Assembly (NCBI GenBank): GCA_024401395.1
Contig: JAKSLD010000025.1
Location: 1 to 42,085 of the forward strand
DNA length: 42,085 nt
DNA from: Bacteroidales bacterium
Lineage (GTDB): Bacteria > Bacteroidota > Bacteroidia > Bacteroidales > Marinilabiliaceae
Direction: 5' to 3'
Below, in pieces: positions 41,957-42,085 of the stretch (positions are counted from its first letter, which is position 1; every line of letters starts with the position of its first letter). Under the pieces are notes generated by a model. It had not been told where the DNA came from. It saw only the letters and a program-made list of their open reading frames with translations, and ran no database searches. The translations under genes were made by a program, and so were the position numbers.

Positions 41957-42069
41957 ATCTCATACGGATTTTTTTAATCTCATACGGATTTATACGGATT
42001 CGTACGGATTTTTTTTGCTCTTGCGTTTTTTTTTAATCTCATACGGATTTATACGGATTCGTACGGATG
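41957..42069. repeat. Repeat array with 10-bp ATCCGT periodicity
   Basis: A 34-bp unit is present exactly twice (41977-42010 and 42036-42069), and its first 14 bp also at 41957-41970. Inside the unit TACGGATT recurs every 10 bp. The copies are joined by T-runs of 6-9 and by a short CTCTTGCG-type spacer. It lies 37 bp upstream of the start of the amidase-like gene. Read in that gene's direction it gives ATCCGTACGA, ATCCGTATAA, ATCCGTATGA and GAT. Confidence 0.85.
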
Positions 42070-42085
42070 CAAGCAGTAAAATCAC

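Noticed and set aside
41957-42069. CRISPR or attachment site at the right edge
   Set aside because: The two 34-bp copies are separated by T-rich DNA and built from 10-bp sub-repeats; no integrase or cas gene is near.

Overview
The window looks like a chromosomal segment of a Bacteroidales bacterium, most likely Prevotellaceae or Bacteroidaceae. The reasons are the Bacteroidota-type promoters (TAnnTTTG -7 boxes, some with TTTG about 18-21 bp upstream), the TonB-dependent receptor operons with DUF4249 and SUMF1-like lipoproteins, a smalltalk-like microprotein, and a xylan-targeting glycoside hydrolase operon. No rRNA or tRNA genes were recognised. All calls come from reading the sequence; no database search was run.

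Layout. 1-585: no gene, an 11-bp tandem repeat and two terminators. 586-5040 (-): an OYE/FadH-type flavoenzyme, a CPBP membrane protease and a secreted esterase-like hydrolase. 5291-13592 (-): an operon of TonB receptor, DUF4249 lipoprotein and MG2-like protein, preceded by a UPF1-like helicase and a GNAT acetyltransferase. 13769-14417 (-): a hypothetical secreted protein whose ATG is one base out of frame. 14792-16307 (+): a set of small genes: a DUF4248-like protein, two tandem paralogues of unknown function and a smalltalk-like microprotein.

16509-23734 is a patchwork of mobile or phage-like material. It holds a small hypothetical gene, a CI-like repressor, a RelE/HigB-like toxin with XRE antitoxin, a fragment resembling the tail of a restriction-modification methyltransferase fused to a 9-bp minisatellite, a long perfect hairpin, a transposase OrfA remnant, a 5'-truncated gene, and a two-TM protein with a degenerate Mrr-like domain. 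It ends with a decayed second copy of the CI-like repressor beside a 20-bp palindrome and a three-gene replication module (regulator, DUF4373 protein, DnaC-like ATPase). No integrase was seen.

23878-29806 (-): a Cthe_2159-type beta-helix lipoprotein and a SUMF1-like lipoprotein/TonB receptor operon. 29935-32349 (+): LemA and two TPM-domain proteins. 32599-41549 (+): a four-gene xylo-oligosaccharide operon: CE1-like esterase, GH3, a GH43-GH8 fusion and GH31, all with export signals, so removal of side groups and of xylose from both chain ends could happen in the periplasm. The window closes with a short amidase-like gene lacking the zinc ligands and an array of ATCCGT repeats.

The observations most worth following are: (a) a shared direct-repeat motif (core ACGAA, 20-21 bp period) placed 33-34 bp upstream of the -7 box of three unlinked genes, which suggests one regulator, possibly LytTR-type; (b) the membrane-anchored Mrr-like protein in the island; (c) the small-gene cluster and degenerate amidase that share upstream repeats; (d) the perfect inverted repeats at 19250-19314 and 21660-21679.
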